Origin: Planctomycetota bacterium
Lineage (GTDB): Bacteria; Planctomycetota; Planctomycetia; Planctomycetales; Planctomycetaceae
Direction of reading: 5' to 3'
Length of the DNA: 64,000 bases
NCBI GenBank assembly: GCA_022600195.1
Contig: JAHZKX010000018.1
Coordinates: 248,001 to 312,000, forward strand
Below the pieces are notes generated by a model. It worked only from the letters and a program-made list of their open reading frames with translations, searched no databases and was not told the origin of the DNA. The number at the start of each line of letters is the position of its first letter. Within the stretch, counting starts at the first letter, position 1. The position numbers and the translations under genes are program-made. Shown here piece after piece: positions 13,001 through 21,114 of this stretch.

Positions 13001-13930
13001 CCCGTCGTACAAGCTTATATGCGTCATATTCAACAGGCTGCGACGAAGAAGATGCAATTGGCACTGGAACAGATTGAGGATGGCGTATATGCATTTACCG
13101 ATCATCTGGATAATGGTGCCCCGCTATCGGTACAAATTACGATTCAGGGAAGTTCAGCAACTGTTGATTTCACAGGCACCGGTCCTGTTCTGGAAACAAA
13201 CCTGAATGCCAACCGGGCGATAGTAAATGCTGCAGTGCTGTATGTCTTTCGCACTTTGATTCAGGAAGACATTCCCCTCAATAGTGGTGTCTTGACGCCG
13301 ATCAAAATTATTCTGCCCGAATGTTTTCTGAATCCCCCCGAACGCGATACTCCCGCAGAATGTGCAGCGATGGTCGGCGGCAATGTGGAAACGTCACAAC
13401 GAATCGTAGACACACTCCTGGGCGCCTTGAAGAAAGCGGCAGCCAGCCAGGGTACGATGAATAATCTGACCTTCGGTGACGAGACCTTCGGCTATTACGA
13501 AACCATCTGTGGTGGTAGCGGTGCGACAAAGGACAGCGACGGTACCGATGCCGTACATACCCACATGACAAATACAAGACTCACCGATGCGGAAATTATC
13601 GAACGCCGGTACCCCGTACGTCTGCATGAATTTTCGATTCGCAAAGGTTCGGGAGGAGCAGGACGAAAGCAAGGCGGTGCGGGAATTCTTCGACGTATTG
13701 AATTCCTCAAACCGTTGAAAATTTCACTCATTTCCGAACGGCGTGCAGAGTACCCCCCCTTTGGTCTGGAAGGAGGTGCACCCGGACAAAATGGTGAAAA
13801 TCTGCTGCATAAGGCAAACCAGACTGAAGCAGAATCGTTGGGGGGCAAGTTCTCGATCTCAGTCGAAGCCGGTGACATTTTGACAATCAAGACTCCCGGC
13901 GGTGGGGGCTTCGGAAAACAGGAATCATAG
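10070..13930 (+). CDS. 5-oxoprolinase (ATP-hydrolysing), fused HyuA-HyuB type
   Basis: A single 1286-residue chain carries both halves of the hydantoinase/oxoprolinase family. The HyuA-like half (about residues 20-720) opens with the phosphate-binding WIDVGGTFTDC and has GFDMGGTSTDVSRFDG. The HyuB-like half (about 775-1280) contains NAPHIPVHLGAM and NDPYRGGSHLPDVTV. The length matches the fused ATP-dependent 5-oxoprolinase, which opens 5-oxoproline to glutamate; hydantoinases are usually two proteins. The GTG at 10070 gives the longest frame; ATG 10097 is an alternative just before the conserved start. A DUF1445 gene, a family tied to 5-oxoproline formation, lies 760 bp downstream. Confidence 0.9.
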   Translation: MNASKIIDEMTDLKNSKNWEFWIDVGGTFTDCIARSPENEFVPFKTLSSGITKGRVQQICTPSTIVDPSRQGDPADFWQDYQIEFLNEEGQSIHSAQVTTFDTSSGGLSFTPSLPGTVKESAGYELSSGEEAPVLAIRWILGLKKSETISNVSVKLGTTRGTNALLTRNGARTAFITTKGFADVLLIGNQDRPRLFDLVIQKPEPLFETAVEIDERITAEGSVLVAPDPATIRKQLEELQTTGVKSLAICLLHSFANPDHEELVAKLAQEVGFDEISVSSRLSPLIKIVSRGDTTVVDAYLNPILKDYIKKLRTPLNHCSLKLMTSAGGLVDADHFVGKDSILSGPAGGVIGYSRVAEVAGFPKSIGFDMGGTSTDVSRFDGMYEREFETRKAGVRIVAPMLSIETVAAGGGSICGFDGIKLHVGPESAGANPGPACYGRGGPLTVTDLNLYLGKIIPSRFPFTLDRTAVEHRLTQLCQQIATSPMGKTYTPLELAEGFLQIANANMVRAIRNISVARGYDPADYVLVSFGGAGSQHACAIARALGIREILIHPYSGILSAFGIGQADVRRFGQQSVLKPWTEELKQDLHSRFEQLDQSVREEVRTEGIPPERIDEPQHSLEMRYLGTDATIQVLCQTGQDELTRFEQEHHRLYGYVHQARAVEVTTMRTEIVGRMEEPNLPASKIVSRVPTPLETTETHFQGTSQQSAVYLREDLLPGDRISGPAIICEPISTVIIDSGFDAEILSRGETLILHSDKDAKSQELISTEADPVMLEIFNNLFASIAEQMGITLQKTSISTNVKERLDFSCAVFSATGDLVVNAPHIPVHLGAMSETVKRIIADNPDLAPGDVYVTNDPYRGGSHLPDVTVITPVHHPDSKELLFFTASRAHHAEIGGIVPGSMPPFSKTLADEGALIRNFKLVDRGESREHELRELLLSGAFPSRSVVDNLADVSAQVAANLCGVTLLNDLVSRYSLPVVQAYMRHIQQAATKKMQLALEQIEDGVYAFTDHLDNGAPLSVQITIQGSSATVDFTGTGPVLETNLNANRAIVNAAVLYVFRTLIQEDIPLNSGVLTPIKIILPECFLNPPERDTPAECAAMVGGNVETSQRIVDTLLGALKKAAASQGTMNNLTFGDETFGYYETICGGSGATKDSDGTDAVHTHMTNTRLTDAEIIERRYPVRLHEFSIRKGSGGAGRKQGGAGILRRIEFLKPLKISLISERRAEYPPFGLEGGAPGQNGENLLHKANQTEAESLGGKFSISVEAGDILTIKTPGGGGFGKQES

Positions 13931-14154
13931 CTAAAGACCAGGCTCAAAGATTTGTTCACCGCCCCCGATTGACGCCAATAGAGTCAGGGTTTGAAATACT
14001 GAAGTTAAAATTTACCCGGTTCATAACATTTATAATTTATAAGCGATTTCTGCTTTGTGATTTTCGTTGTGCTCAGTTAAGGTGACCATAATGTTTTTGA
14101 TTGAGAAATCAGATCCCTGACTGATGATTTACGATTCATAGAAGGAAAAGTACC

Positions 14155-14688
14155 GTGTCCGAAAACCGCCGTGCAGATGTTGATGCCGCTTTGGCTGATG
14201 TTGATTTTGATAAATTCAATTATCAGGTAGTCTTCGAAACCACCAAAGGTACGATCCGCATGGACTTGTATCCCGATGTGGCACCCGGACATTGCCGCAA
14301 CATTATCGGCCTGACCAAGATTGGGTTTTACAATGACATTATCTTCCACCGTGTGATTCCCGATTTCGTGATTCAGGTAGGATGTCCTGAAGGAACCGGC
14401 ACGGGTGGACCAGGATATACCATTGATGCCGAGTTCAACAATATTCCTCACGAAACCGGAGTCTTGTCGATGGCGCGTACGAATGATCCCAATTCGGCCG
14501 GCTCGCAATTCTTTCTCTGCCTGGGCCGTGTACCTCATCTGGACAATTCCTATACGGTGTTCGGAAAAAGTGACGCCGAAAGCGAAGCCGTGGTTTTGGA
14601 AATTGGAAATGTCGAAACCAACCACAGCGACCGACCTCTGGAAGATGTAAAAATCACCTCATCTGAGGTAGTCGTTACTGAAAAGTAA
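14155..14688 (+). CDS. Cyclophilin-type peptidyl-prolyl cis-trans isomerase
   Basis: A 177-residue cytoplasmic cyclophilin with no signal peptide. It starts at GTG 14155 behind GAAGGAAAAG. The active-site motifs are [29 protein letters not shown] and [10 protein letters not shown]. The first 15 residues are extra to the core fold. It catalyses proline cis-trans isomerisation in protein folding. The stop lies 5 nt before the DUF1445 start, so the two are co-transcribed; a functional link is not implied by sequence. Confidence 0.95.
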   Translation: MSENRRADVDAALADVDFDKFNYQVVFETTKGTIRMDLYPDVAPGHCRNIIGLTKIGFYNDIIFHRVIPDFVIQVGCPEGTGTGGPGYTIDAEFNNIPHETGVLSMARTNDPNSAGSQFFLCLGRVPHLDNSYTVFGKSDAESEAVVLEIGNVETNHSDRPLEDVKITSSEVVVTEK

Positions 14689-14693
14689 TCGTC

Positions 14694-15491
14694 ATGAATG
14701 TTGATCGGTCTTCACTAAAGACAGGCTCATCAGTTCGGCAGGCATGTCGTACGGGAAAATTCACCGGGCAAACTTCGGGACTGGCTTCCGGGTTTGCCCA
14801 GGCAAATCTCGTCATTCTTCGTGAACGGGACGCATCTGACTTTCTGCAGTTCTGTCAGAAAAATCCGAAACCCTGTCCGTTACTCGAAGTGACCAAAGCC
14901 GGTGACTTTTGTCCCGCTAAGCTGGCGACAGATTCTGATTTGCGAACCGACCTTCCCCGCTATCGTGTCTGGAAGCAGGGAACGCTCATTGAAGAACCGA
15001 CTGACATCAGCCATCTCTGGCGCGACGATCTGGTTTCATTTTTGATTGGTTGTTCTTTTACTTTTGAGGCTGCTTTAATCGAAGCAGGACTGCCCGTCAG
15101 ACATATTGATCTGGGACTGAATGTGCCCATGTATCGCACGTCTCTTAATTGCGAACCAGCGGGAATCTTTTCCGGGCCATTGGTGGTTTCGATGCGCCCC
15201 TTTAAACCGGCAGATGCCATTCGCGCCGTTCAAATTACCAGCCGTTTTCCAGCCGTACATGGCGCTCCCGTACACATGGGATTTCCCGAGCAGCTCGGGA
15301 TTACCAATCTGGCACAACCCGATTTTGGTGAGGCGGTTCCCGTGGAGCCTGGAGAACTTCCCCTCTTCTGGGCCTGCGGCGTGACTCCTCAGGCCGTTTT
15401 AATGCAAGCCAAACTGGATTTTGCAATCACACACAGCCCTGGCTGTATGTTTGTTTCGGACCTGAAAGACGAAGCACTGGCGATTTCATAA
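14694..15491 (+). CDS. DUF1445 putative hydro-lyase / D-glutamate cyclase-like protein
   Basis: The 265-residue protein matches the DUF1445 (UPF0317) family over its whole length: [19 protein letters not shown] near the N-terminus, the central [30 protein letters not shown], and the C-terminal [10 protein letters not shown]. In mammals the DUF1445 domain is part of DGLUCY, which converts D-glutamate to 5-oxo-D-proline; bacterial members are annotated only as putative hydro-lyases. It starts 5 nt after the cyclophilin stop and just downstream of 5-oxoprolinase, which makes the glutamate/5-oxoproline role attractive but unproven. Confidence 0.88.
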   Translation: MNVDRSSLKTGSSVRQACRTGKFTGQTSGLASGFAQANLVILRERDASDFLQFCQKNPKPCPLLEVTKAGDFCPAKLATDSDLRTDLPRYRVWKQGTLIEEPTDISHLWRDDLVSFLIGCSFTFEAALIEAGLPVRHIDLGLNVPMYRTSLNCEPAGIFSGPLVVSMRPFKPADAIRAVQITSRFPAVHGAPVHMGFPEQLGITNLAQPDFGEAVPVEPGELPLFWACGVTPQAVLMQAKLDFAITHSPGCMFVSDLKDEALAIS

Positions 15492-15532
15492 CACGCTGAA
15501 TCTCATTTTTCAGCGATGCCATTCAGCAGAGA

Positions 15533-15820
15533 TCAGGAATGGGATTCTATCTCGGGCGATTCCTGGGTAACCAGATCGTCCTCGGGCAGATGGATCGAGC
15601 GAATACGAAAGTCTTCCCACCTCAGCGTGTAAGCGAAACAGGGCTCACGTTTGAGACTATAAGCCACAGGTTGGCTTTCCCAGAAACTCATCAGGTTGCC
15701 TTCAGGAGGATTCGTATAGAGCCTGTGCTTACATTGAGGACAAACCATCCCAAACGGGGTGGCCTGATCTTCAACAGACTGGTGCTCCAGACAGATTGTC
15801 ATCTTTTGCAGGTTGCTCAT
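15533..15820 (-). CDS. Small putative zinc-binding protein, unrecognised
   Basis: This 95-residue minus-strand frame has a CLEH near residue 11 and CPQCKHRL near residue 27, a CxxH/CxxC pattern that could bind zinc, then an acidic C-terminus. I do not recognise the family. No clear Shine-Dalgarno precedes the ATG at 15820; the ATG six codons later is an alternative. The opposite-strand frame in the same place (15539-15829) looks like its shadow. It converges with the DUF1445 gene. Confidence 0.5.
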   Translation of the reverse strand: MSNLQKMTICLEHQSVEDQATPFGMVCPQCKHRLYTNPPEGNLMSFWESQPVAYSLKREPCFAYTLRWEDFRIRSIHLPEDDLVTQESPEIESHS

Positions 15821-16164
15821 GTCTATTAATTATATCCAGCTGGTGAGCCCCTTCTCCAGTTTTTTTCCGGTCCCGCGACGGGATTTCTCTTAATATCGAT
15901 CTAAACCCCACTCCTTTAAGGATTGTCCGTAAGCTTCGATTCCCGGTCATTCTATACATTCCGTAAAATCCCTCCAAAACGCATCATTGGATCAAGATTG
16001 ACATCCCATCGTACAGGCCTGCCCGATTCCTGTACTCAAAACCTCTGAATCATCGCATCCTGTATTCGAGTTTGGTATAAAATAGTGCCTGACATAAACT
16101 GGCTCAAACATTGAAATGACGGCAGATCATTGCTTTTTCTAATCTGAACTCTGGTAGCTGATAA
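15821..16164. other. Non-coding stretch upstream of the DapA-like gene
   Basis: About 344 bases without a supported gene. An extended -10-like TGGTATAAA at 16073-16081 sits about 85 nt before the downstream ATG and may be its promoter, but no good -35 was seen at the expected distance. Nothing else stands out. Confidence 0.35.
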
Positions 16165-17085
16165 ATGACCATCGACCTTTCCGAACAACTTAAGGGTGTT
16201 CTCCCTCCGGTGATTACTCCTCTGACGCCCGAACGCAGGCTGGATCACGCCTCGGCTGAATCGGTTTACCAATTCATGCTGAAACAAGGCGCACATGGAA
16301 TCTTTTTATTTGGAACATCGGGAGAAGGACCTCTTTTATGCGATGACGATCGGCAAGCAGCGACAGATATCGCAGTCAAAGTCATTGACGGAAAAGTCCC
16401 CCTGCTGGCAGGAGTGATCGCCCCGGGAACCGAACAAATTATTGAACAGGCCAGAGTCGCCAAAGCACAAGGCGCCGATGCCATCGTGGTCTGCCCCCCT
16501 TTCTATTATCCCGCAGGCCAGCAGGACATGCTGGTTCACTATCGTACGATTCGAGAATCAGTGGATATTCCGATATTTGCCTACGATATCCCGGTAATGA
16601 CCAAAGTAAAAATGGAAATGGACACCCTGATGACCTTGGGGAAAGAAGGCACCATTATCGGAGTCAAAGACTCCAGCGGCGATGCCGTCAGCTTCCATCG
16701 TCTGGTCTCCAGTAAACCAGAAGGAATGAAACTGTTTACCGGAGCCGAAATGCTGGTGCATGCAGTCATGATGGCAGGCGCCGATGGTACCGTTCCCGGA
16801 CTTGCCAATGTCGCTCCGGAAATATTTGTCCAACTTTATGAAGCAGTGTCTGCCGGCAACCATCAGGAAGCAGTTCAACTGCAGGAAGCCATCGTCCGCT
16901 TGTTTGAAGTCTTTGTCTGCCCCGATGGCACAATCAAAGTCGGCTATGTCATTGGAGTCATGAAAACCGCCCTGCACTTACGCGGTGTCATTGAACACGA
17001 CACCCTCTTTCATCCCTTCCCGGCCTGCACACCCGAACTGATTGAACGAACCAGAGGCATCATGGAAGAAGTAGGTTGCCTGTAA
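16165..17085 (+). CDS. Dihydrodipicolinate synthase-family (DapA-like) aldolase/lyase
   Basis: The 306-residue TIM-barrel protein has the class I aldolase pattern of the DapA/NanA/KDG-aldolase superfamily: GTSGEGPLL near residues 51-59, the catalytic Tyr in FAYDIPV (about 138) and the Schiff-base Lys in GVKDSSGD. The specific substrate (aspartate semialdehyde, a keto-deoxy sugar acid or sialic acid) is not decided by these motifs, so I give no symbol. It lies 54 bp before mch in the same direction with no terminator between, so it may share the mch transcript. Confidence 0.85.
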   Translation: MTIDLSEQLKGVLPPVITPLTPERRLDHASAESVYQFMLKQGAHGIFLFGTSGEGPLLCDDDRQAATDIAVKVIDGKVPLLAGVIAPGTEQIIEQARVAKAQGADAIVVCPPFYYPAGQQDMLVHYRTIRESVDIPIFAYDIPVMTKVKMEMDTLMTLGKEGTIIGVKDSSGDAVSFHRLVSSKPEGMKLFTGAEMLVHAVMMAGADGTVPGLANVAPEIFVQLYEAVSAGNHQEAVQLQEAIVRLFEVFVCPDGTIKVGYVIGVMKTALHLRGVIEHDTLFHPFPACTPELIERTRGIMEEVGCL

Positions 17086-17139
17086 CCTGTCCCGCGCATC
17101 TGTCGCCTTTTTTAACTTGCTGAATTGAATTAAATAATT

Positions 17140-18090
17140 ATGACCGGAGTGTTAAACAATCGCGCATGCCAACTGGCAGAACGTCTGCTGTCAAAAGCAG
17201 GCGAACTCAAAGTCATTCCACATGCGCTGGAAAACGGTGCCATCGTCGTTGATTGTGGAATTGAAACTCCCGCTGGAATTCAGGCAGGTTTAATGCTGGC
17301 CCGAATCTGTATGTCCGATCTCGCTGATGTACAACTCATTCCGGGAACACTGGAAGGCCAATCCACCCCTTACCTGCAGGTTCAAACCGATCACGCCGTC
17401 GAATCCTGCCTGCTCAGCCAGTATGCGGGATGGAAAATTGATGTCGATAACTATTTTGCCATGGGGTCAGGTCCCATGCGGGCAGCAGCGGAAAAAGAAG
17501 ATCTATACCGTATTCTGGCGTTTGGTGAGTCGCCTGAAAAAACTGTCGGTGTTCTGGAAGCCGATTCCCTGCCCGGTGTGAATGTTGTTGAAATGATTTC
17601 CAAAGCCACAGGAGTCGAACCGAAAAATATCATCCTGCTGGTAGCTCCCACTTCGAGTATTGCGGGAAATATCCAGGTTATCTCCCGTTCTGTTGAAACG
17701 GCTTTGCATAAACTGTTCGAATGCGACTTTGATGTGCATCGAATCCAGGCAGGATATGGCACGGCACCACTGGCTCCCGTCGCCAAAGACAGCCTGTCCG
17801 GAATTGGGCGAACCAATGATTCCATTCTCTACGGAGGGGCGGTTACGCTGTGGGTCACCGGCGATGATGAGTCCCTTTTGGAAATTGGCCCTTCGATTCC
17901 CTCTAATTCTGCAGCCTGCTTCGGTAAACCCTTTCTCGAAGTCTTCAAAGAAGCAAATCATGATTTCTATGAAATTGATCCCAGCTTCTTCAGTCCTGCT
18001 GTGATTAGTTTTCAAAACCTTGATACAGGGAATGTGTTTCAGTTCGGTGAAATGAATACCAGCCTGTTGAAAAATAGTTTTGGTTTCTGA
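17140..18090 (+). CDS. mch: Methenyltetrahydromethanopterin cyclohydrolase
   Basis: The 316-residue protein matches Mch, which interconverts methenyl-H4MPT and formyl-H4MPT in tetrahydromethanopterin-linked C1 transfer. Recognisable segments are NNRACQLAERLL at the start, MGSGPMRAAAEKEDLY in the centre, YGTAPLAPVAKDSLSGIGRTNDSILYGG in two adjacent blocks, and PSNSAACFGKPF near the C-terminus. H4MPT-linked C1 genes are established in methanogens, methylotrophs and Planctomycetes. The next gene, an ATP-grasp ligase, starts 36 bp downstream; the two are probably one operon with the DapA-like gene. Confidence 0.93.
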   Translation: MTGVLNNRACQLAERLLSKAGELKVIPHALENGAIVVDCGIETPAGIQAGLMLARICMSDLADVQLIPGTLEGQSTPYLQVQTDHAVESCLLSQYAGWKIDVDNYFAMGSGPMRAAAEKEDLYRILAFGESPEKTVGVLEADSLPGVNVVEMISKATGVEPKNIILLVAPTSSIAGNIQVISRSVETALHKLFECDFDVHRIQAGYGTAPLAPVAKDSLSGIGRTNDSILYGGAVTLWVTGDDESLLEIGPSIPSNSAACFGKPFLEVFKEANHDFYEIDPSFFSPAVISFQNLDTGNVFQFGEMNTSLLKNSFGF

Positions 18091-18125
18091 ATTCCAGCTT
18101 GCACTTTTGTTAATGGAAAAAATTT

Positions 18126-19049
18126 GTGCGGATCGCCATTCTGGGGAATCAGGCAAGTTGGTACTGCAAGCAGCTCAGCCAGGCTGCCAGCGCCCGCGGA
18201 CATGAATCCATTAATAGGGAATTCCACGACCTGAGTTCCCTGTTAACAGAAAACCAGTCAGAACTGTTTTTTCAGAACGGCGTGGAAAGCAACGGTATCA
18301 AACTGAATCCGTTTGACTGCCTGATCATTCGCACGATGCCCCCCGGCTCATTAGAGCAGGTCATTTTTCGGATGGATCTTCTCGCTCAATTGGAACACTC
18401 GGGAGTGACTGTCTTTAATGGCCCGCGATCAATCGAGTGCGCAGTCGACAAGTATCTGACAACATCACGACTGGCGGCAGCAGGATTACCTGTGCCGGCG
18501 ACTGCCATTTGTGAAACTTCCGAAGCGGCTATGCAGCATTTTGAGCAACTGGGAGGCGATGTCGTGGTCAAACCACTGTTTGGTTCTGAGGGACGTGGTA
18601 TTTTTCGTATCAGCGATCCCGATCTGGCCTATCGTTCGTTTCGCACGCTGGAACGCACGCAAGCGGTCATCTATCTTCAGCAATATATTTCTCATCCCGG
18701 CTATGATCTCAGAATCCTGATTCTGAACGGAAATGTCATTGGTGCCATCCGCCGTCATGGACAGAATGATTTTCGCACCAATCTTTCACGTCAGGGACAC
18801 GCGGAATCTTATCAACCCACTGATCGGGAAGTCGAACTGGCACTGCGCGCTACTGAGTTGACACATACCGAATTTGGTGGTGTGGATCTGCTCTCTCCCT
18901 CTCAGTCTCCTGCTGACCATTATCTGCTCGAAGTAAATGCAGTGCCGGGTTGGCGCGGCTTTCAATCTGTGGCAAAAGTGGATGTCGCCTCGCTGGTGAT
19001 TGAATATCTGGAACAGAAACGAAACAATGTGAGTTCACAACCACTTTAA
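18126..19049 (+). CDS. RimK-like ATP-grasp ligase of the mch cluster
   Basis: The 307-residue protein begins at GTG 18126 (VRIAILGNQASWY). The ATP-grasp fold shows in GDVVVKPLFGSEGRGIFR, YLQQYISHPGYDLRILI, and the metal-binding end segment HYLLEVNAVPGWRGFQ. RimK-family ligases attach glutamate to proteins or cofactors, and archaeal MptN adds alpha-glutamate to tetrahydromethanopterin. Its position directly after mch makes H4MPT modification the leading inference. A generic RimK role cannot be excluded. Confidence 0.85.
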   Translation: MRIAILGNQASWYCKQLSQAASARGHESINREFHDLSSLLTENQSELFFQNGVESNGIKLNPFDCLIIRTMPPGSLEQVIFRMDLLAQLEHSGVTVFNGPRSIECAVDKYLTTSRLAAAGLPVPATAICETSEAAMQHFEQLGGDVVVKPLFGSEGRGIFRISDPDLAYRSFRTLERTQAVIYLQQYISHPGYDLRILILNGNVIGAIRRHGQNDFRTNLSRQGHAESYQPTDREVELALRATELTHTEFGGVDLLSPSQSPADHYLLEVNAVPGWRGFQSVAKVDVASLVIEYLEQKRNNVSSQPL

Positions 19050-19077
19050 CGATTGAGATTAATCAAAAGAAATCAAC

Positions 19078-19998
19078 ATGGAATTAAACACACTCTTAAC
19101 AGCACTGCAAACTCATCTGCCCGAGATCCTTCGCTGGTCGGGAGCCATTGCCAAACGATTGCGACACTTTAATATTGCCGTCGAGAATAAAACATCGGGA
19201 AGTGCTTTGACCGATGCATTGACTCTGGCGGACCTGACACTCCAGGAACTAATCGTCGCAGCGCTTCGCGATCGTGATCCAATCTTCTTGCAATGTCGTA
19301 TCGAAGCGGAAGAGAAAACCGGAGACCTCAATCGTTTTGCGGAAGACGCACCATACGTGCTTTCCATTGATCCCATTGACGGTACAAAACAGTATCGAGA
19401 TAAAACGGCCGACGGTTACTGTGTGATGGTTCATCTGCGCGACAGTGAAACCGTGCATTATTCTCTGGTATATATTCCGGAAACAGGAGCTGAAGGAACC
19501 TGGGTCGAAGCCGTGCATCAACGCGTCGTCTGCGGACTCGACGATCAGAGCCGCCCTGCCCGTGATGTCCTGGATGCCATGCCCGACATAAATCCCCAGA
19601 CACGCCCCGATTCGAAACGCATCTATCTCATCGGATTTCAAGACAAAGACACATCTAATGCCAAACTGGTAACAGAAACCGGGCTCAAAGGAGTTCCTCC
19701 CGAAGAAATGCCGGGCAGTATCTATGACCATCTGGCAACTGGAGATTTTGGCGGCTCACTCATCCACACTCCCAATGTCTATGATTTCCCTGTTTCATTA
19801 CACATCGCGCGGATTCTGGGAGGAGATGCCGTCTGGGTTCATAACGGTAAACCAGTGAATTTTCATGAGCATTGGCTGGATGAACGGGCTGATATGCTGC
19901 GGCTTCCGGGAATCACTGCCTGCAGTGCCAATCCCAAAACCTTAGAGACACTCTGCCAGCTGGCGAAAGATTGGAGCCCGATCCGTTACGAAGATTGA
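19078..19998 (+). CDS. Inositol monophosphatase/CysQ-family phosphatase
   Basis: A 306-residue member of the Mg-dependent IMPase superfamily. Metal-site motifs are EAEEKTGD (first Glu pair) and LSIDPIDGTKQYRDKTADG. The usual C-terminal WDxAAG appears as YDFPVSLHIARILGG, keeping the key Asp. This resembles 3'(2'),5'-bisphosphate nucleotidase or archaeal IMPase-like enzymes, but the substrate is unclear. It starts 28 bp after the ATP-grasp gene, completing the mch unit, and its last 13 bases overlap the 3' end of the convergent methyltransferase gene. Confidence 0.85.
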   Translation: MELNTLLTALQTHLPEILRWSGAIAKRLRHFNIAVENKTSGSALTDALTLADLTLQELIVAALRDRDPIFLQCRIEAEEKTGDLNRFAEDAPYVLSIDPIDGTKQYRDKTADGYCVMVHLRDSETVHYSLVYIPETGAEGTWVEAVHQRVVCGLDDQSRPARDVLDAMPDINPQTRPDSKRIYLIGFQDKDTSNAKLVTETGLKGVPPEEMPGSIYDHLATGDFGGSLIHTPNVYDFPVSLHIARILGGDAVWVHNGKPVNFHEHWLDERADMLRLPGITACSANPKTLETLCQLAKDWSPIRYED

Positions 19999-20750
19999 CT
20001 CAAGTTCGAACTTGGTTCCATCGGCTTAGTGGCTTCGACGATGATGCCACCCAGCTTCAAAAATTGATGAATCGGCGTAAACCAGTGTTGCTCTTTCCAG
20101 GGTAAACCCGATTCTTCAAACGCCTGTTGCAACTCAACCCGATTATATGTTCTGCATTTCCAGGTGCGACTGTTTAGCATGCCAGAGAATTTGTCTTCCG
20201 TCGCCAGCAAAAACAGACTCCCTCCTGGCTGGAGTACTCGATAAATTTCTGAAAGCCCATGCTTCGGATCTGCCACATACTCCAACACCCAGCCGCATGT
20301 CACACAATCAAACGACTCATCTTGAAAGGGCAGCATCGTCAGATCAGCCGAAAGGTAATTGGGACGCGCGCTGTCCATTCGGGTCCTGGCGCGTTTTAAC
20401 ATCTGATGAGATAAATCACAGGCAACCAGACGTGCTTCAGGATGCGTTTCTCGTAACAGATGGCCCAGAATTTGACCGGCCCCCGAACCAATATCCAATA
20501 TGCTCCGAAACTCGGTCACATCAAATCGGCGGGTTTTAATTATCCGACCAACAAGAGGATCATGCAGCGATAATTTACTCGCCAGATAAAGCACAGCACC
20601 CGCCGGTCCATCGTATAATTTACGCGTTGTGGATTGGAACTGGTCCTGATCAACTTCATCCCCACCACCAAATTCAATCAGTGATCGAAGAGATTTTTTT
20701 AAACGAAGCCGTTTCGGGTTGGGTTTTTGAGGAGAACTTAGGGGTGCCAT
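19986..20750 (-). CDS. Class I SAM-dependent methyltransferase
   Basis: The 254-residue protein has a basic N-terminus (about 40 residues) and a UbiE/Methyltransf_11-type domain: motif I ILDIGSGAGQILG, acidic residue in VACDLS, motif II/III FDCVTCGWVLEYV and LQPGGSLFLLATE. Substrate unknown. The ATG at 20750 has no clear Shine-Dalgarno; a TATA-like box about 10-15 nt upstream would fit a very short or absent leader. It converges with the phosphatase gene, overlapping by 13 bases. Confidence 0.85.
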   Translation of the reverse strand: MAPLSSPQKPNPKRLRLKKSLRSLIEFGGGDEVDQDQFQSTTRKLYDGPAGAVLYLASKLSLHDPLVGRIIKTRRFDVTEFRSILDIGSGAGQILGHLLRETHPEARLVACDLSHQMLKRARTRMDSARPNYLSADLTMLPFQDESFDCVTCGWVLEYVADPKHGLSEIYRVLQPGGSLFLLATEDKFSGMLNSRTWKCRTYNRVELQQAFEESGLPWKEQHWFTPIHQFLKLGGIIVEATKPMEPSSNLSQSS

Positions 20751-21114
20751 AGTTTGCTATACTTGATGAAACCTGGAAAAATTGATTTTGAATCCTGATC
20801 AAAACATCTTAACGATCGCCTCCTGCAAAATCGTTCTGATTTCTCTGTTTCTGATAAATCAGCAAAGAACACTCTTTTTGTAAGTGTCATAAACATGCCA
20901 ATCATAATAACTTATGCTTGTCGAATATTCCAGCAGCTTGATCAATGCAAATTGCCCGGTTATGATCCATAATATCGAGATTTATTTGAAACAAGATAAA
21001 TTAAGCAGTGTTACATTGATCGTAATTCGTTGTATGCCCGTATATCTTAGCAGTTTGCAGTAAAATTTCTTCAGGGCAACAAATTCTGCGAGGAACTTAA
21101 GGCTTAAATTGTTC
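20751..21114. other. Divergent intergenic region
   Basis: About 360 AT-rich bases between two divergent genes, expected to hold both promoters. I could not single out a convincing -35/-10 pair, RNA element or small gene. Confidence 0.5.

Noticed and set aside
15920-15960. tRNA-like TTCGATTCCC motif
   Set aside because: It resembles a T-loop, but no acceptor, D or anticodon stems can be drawn around it.
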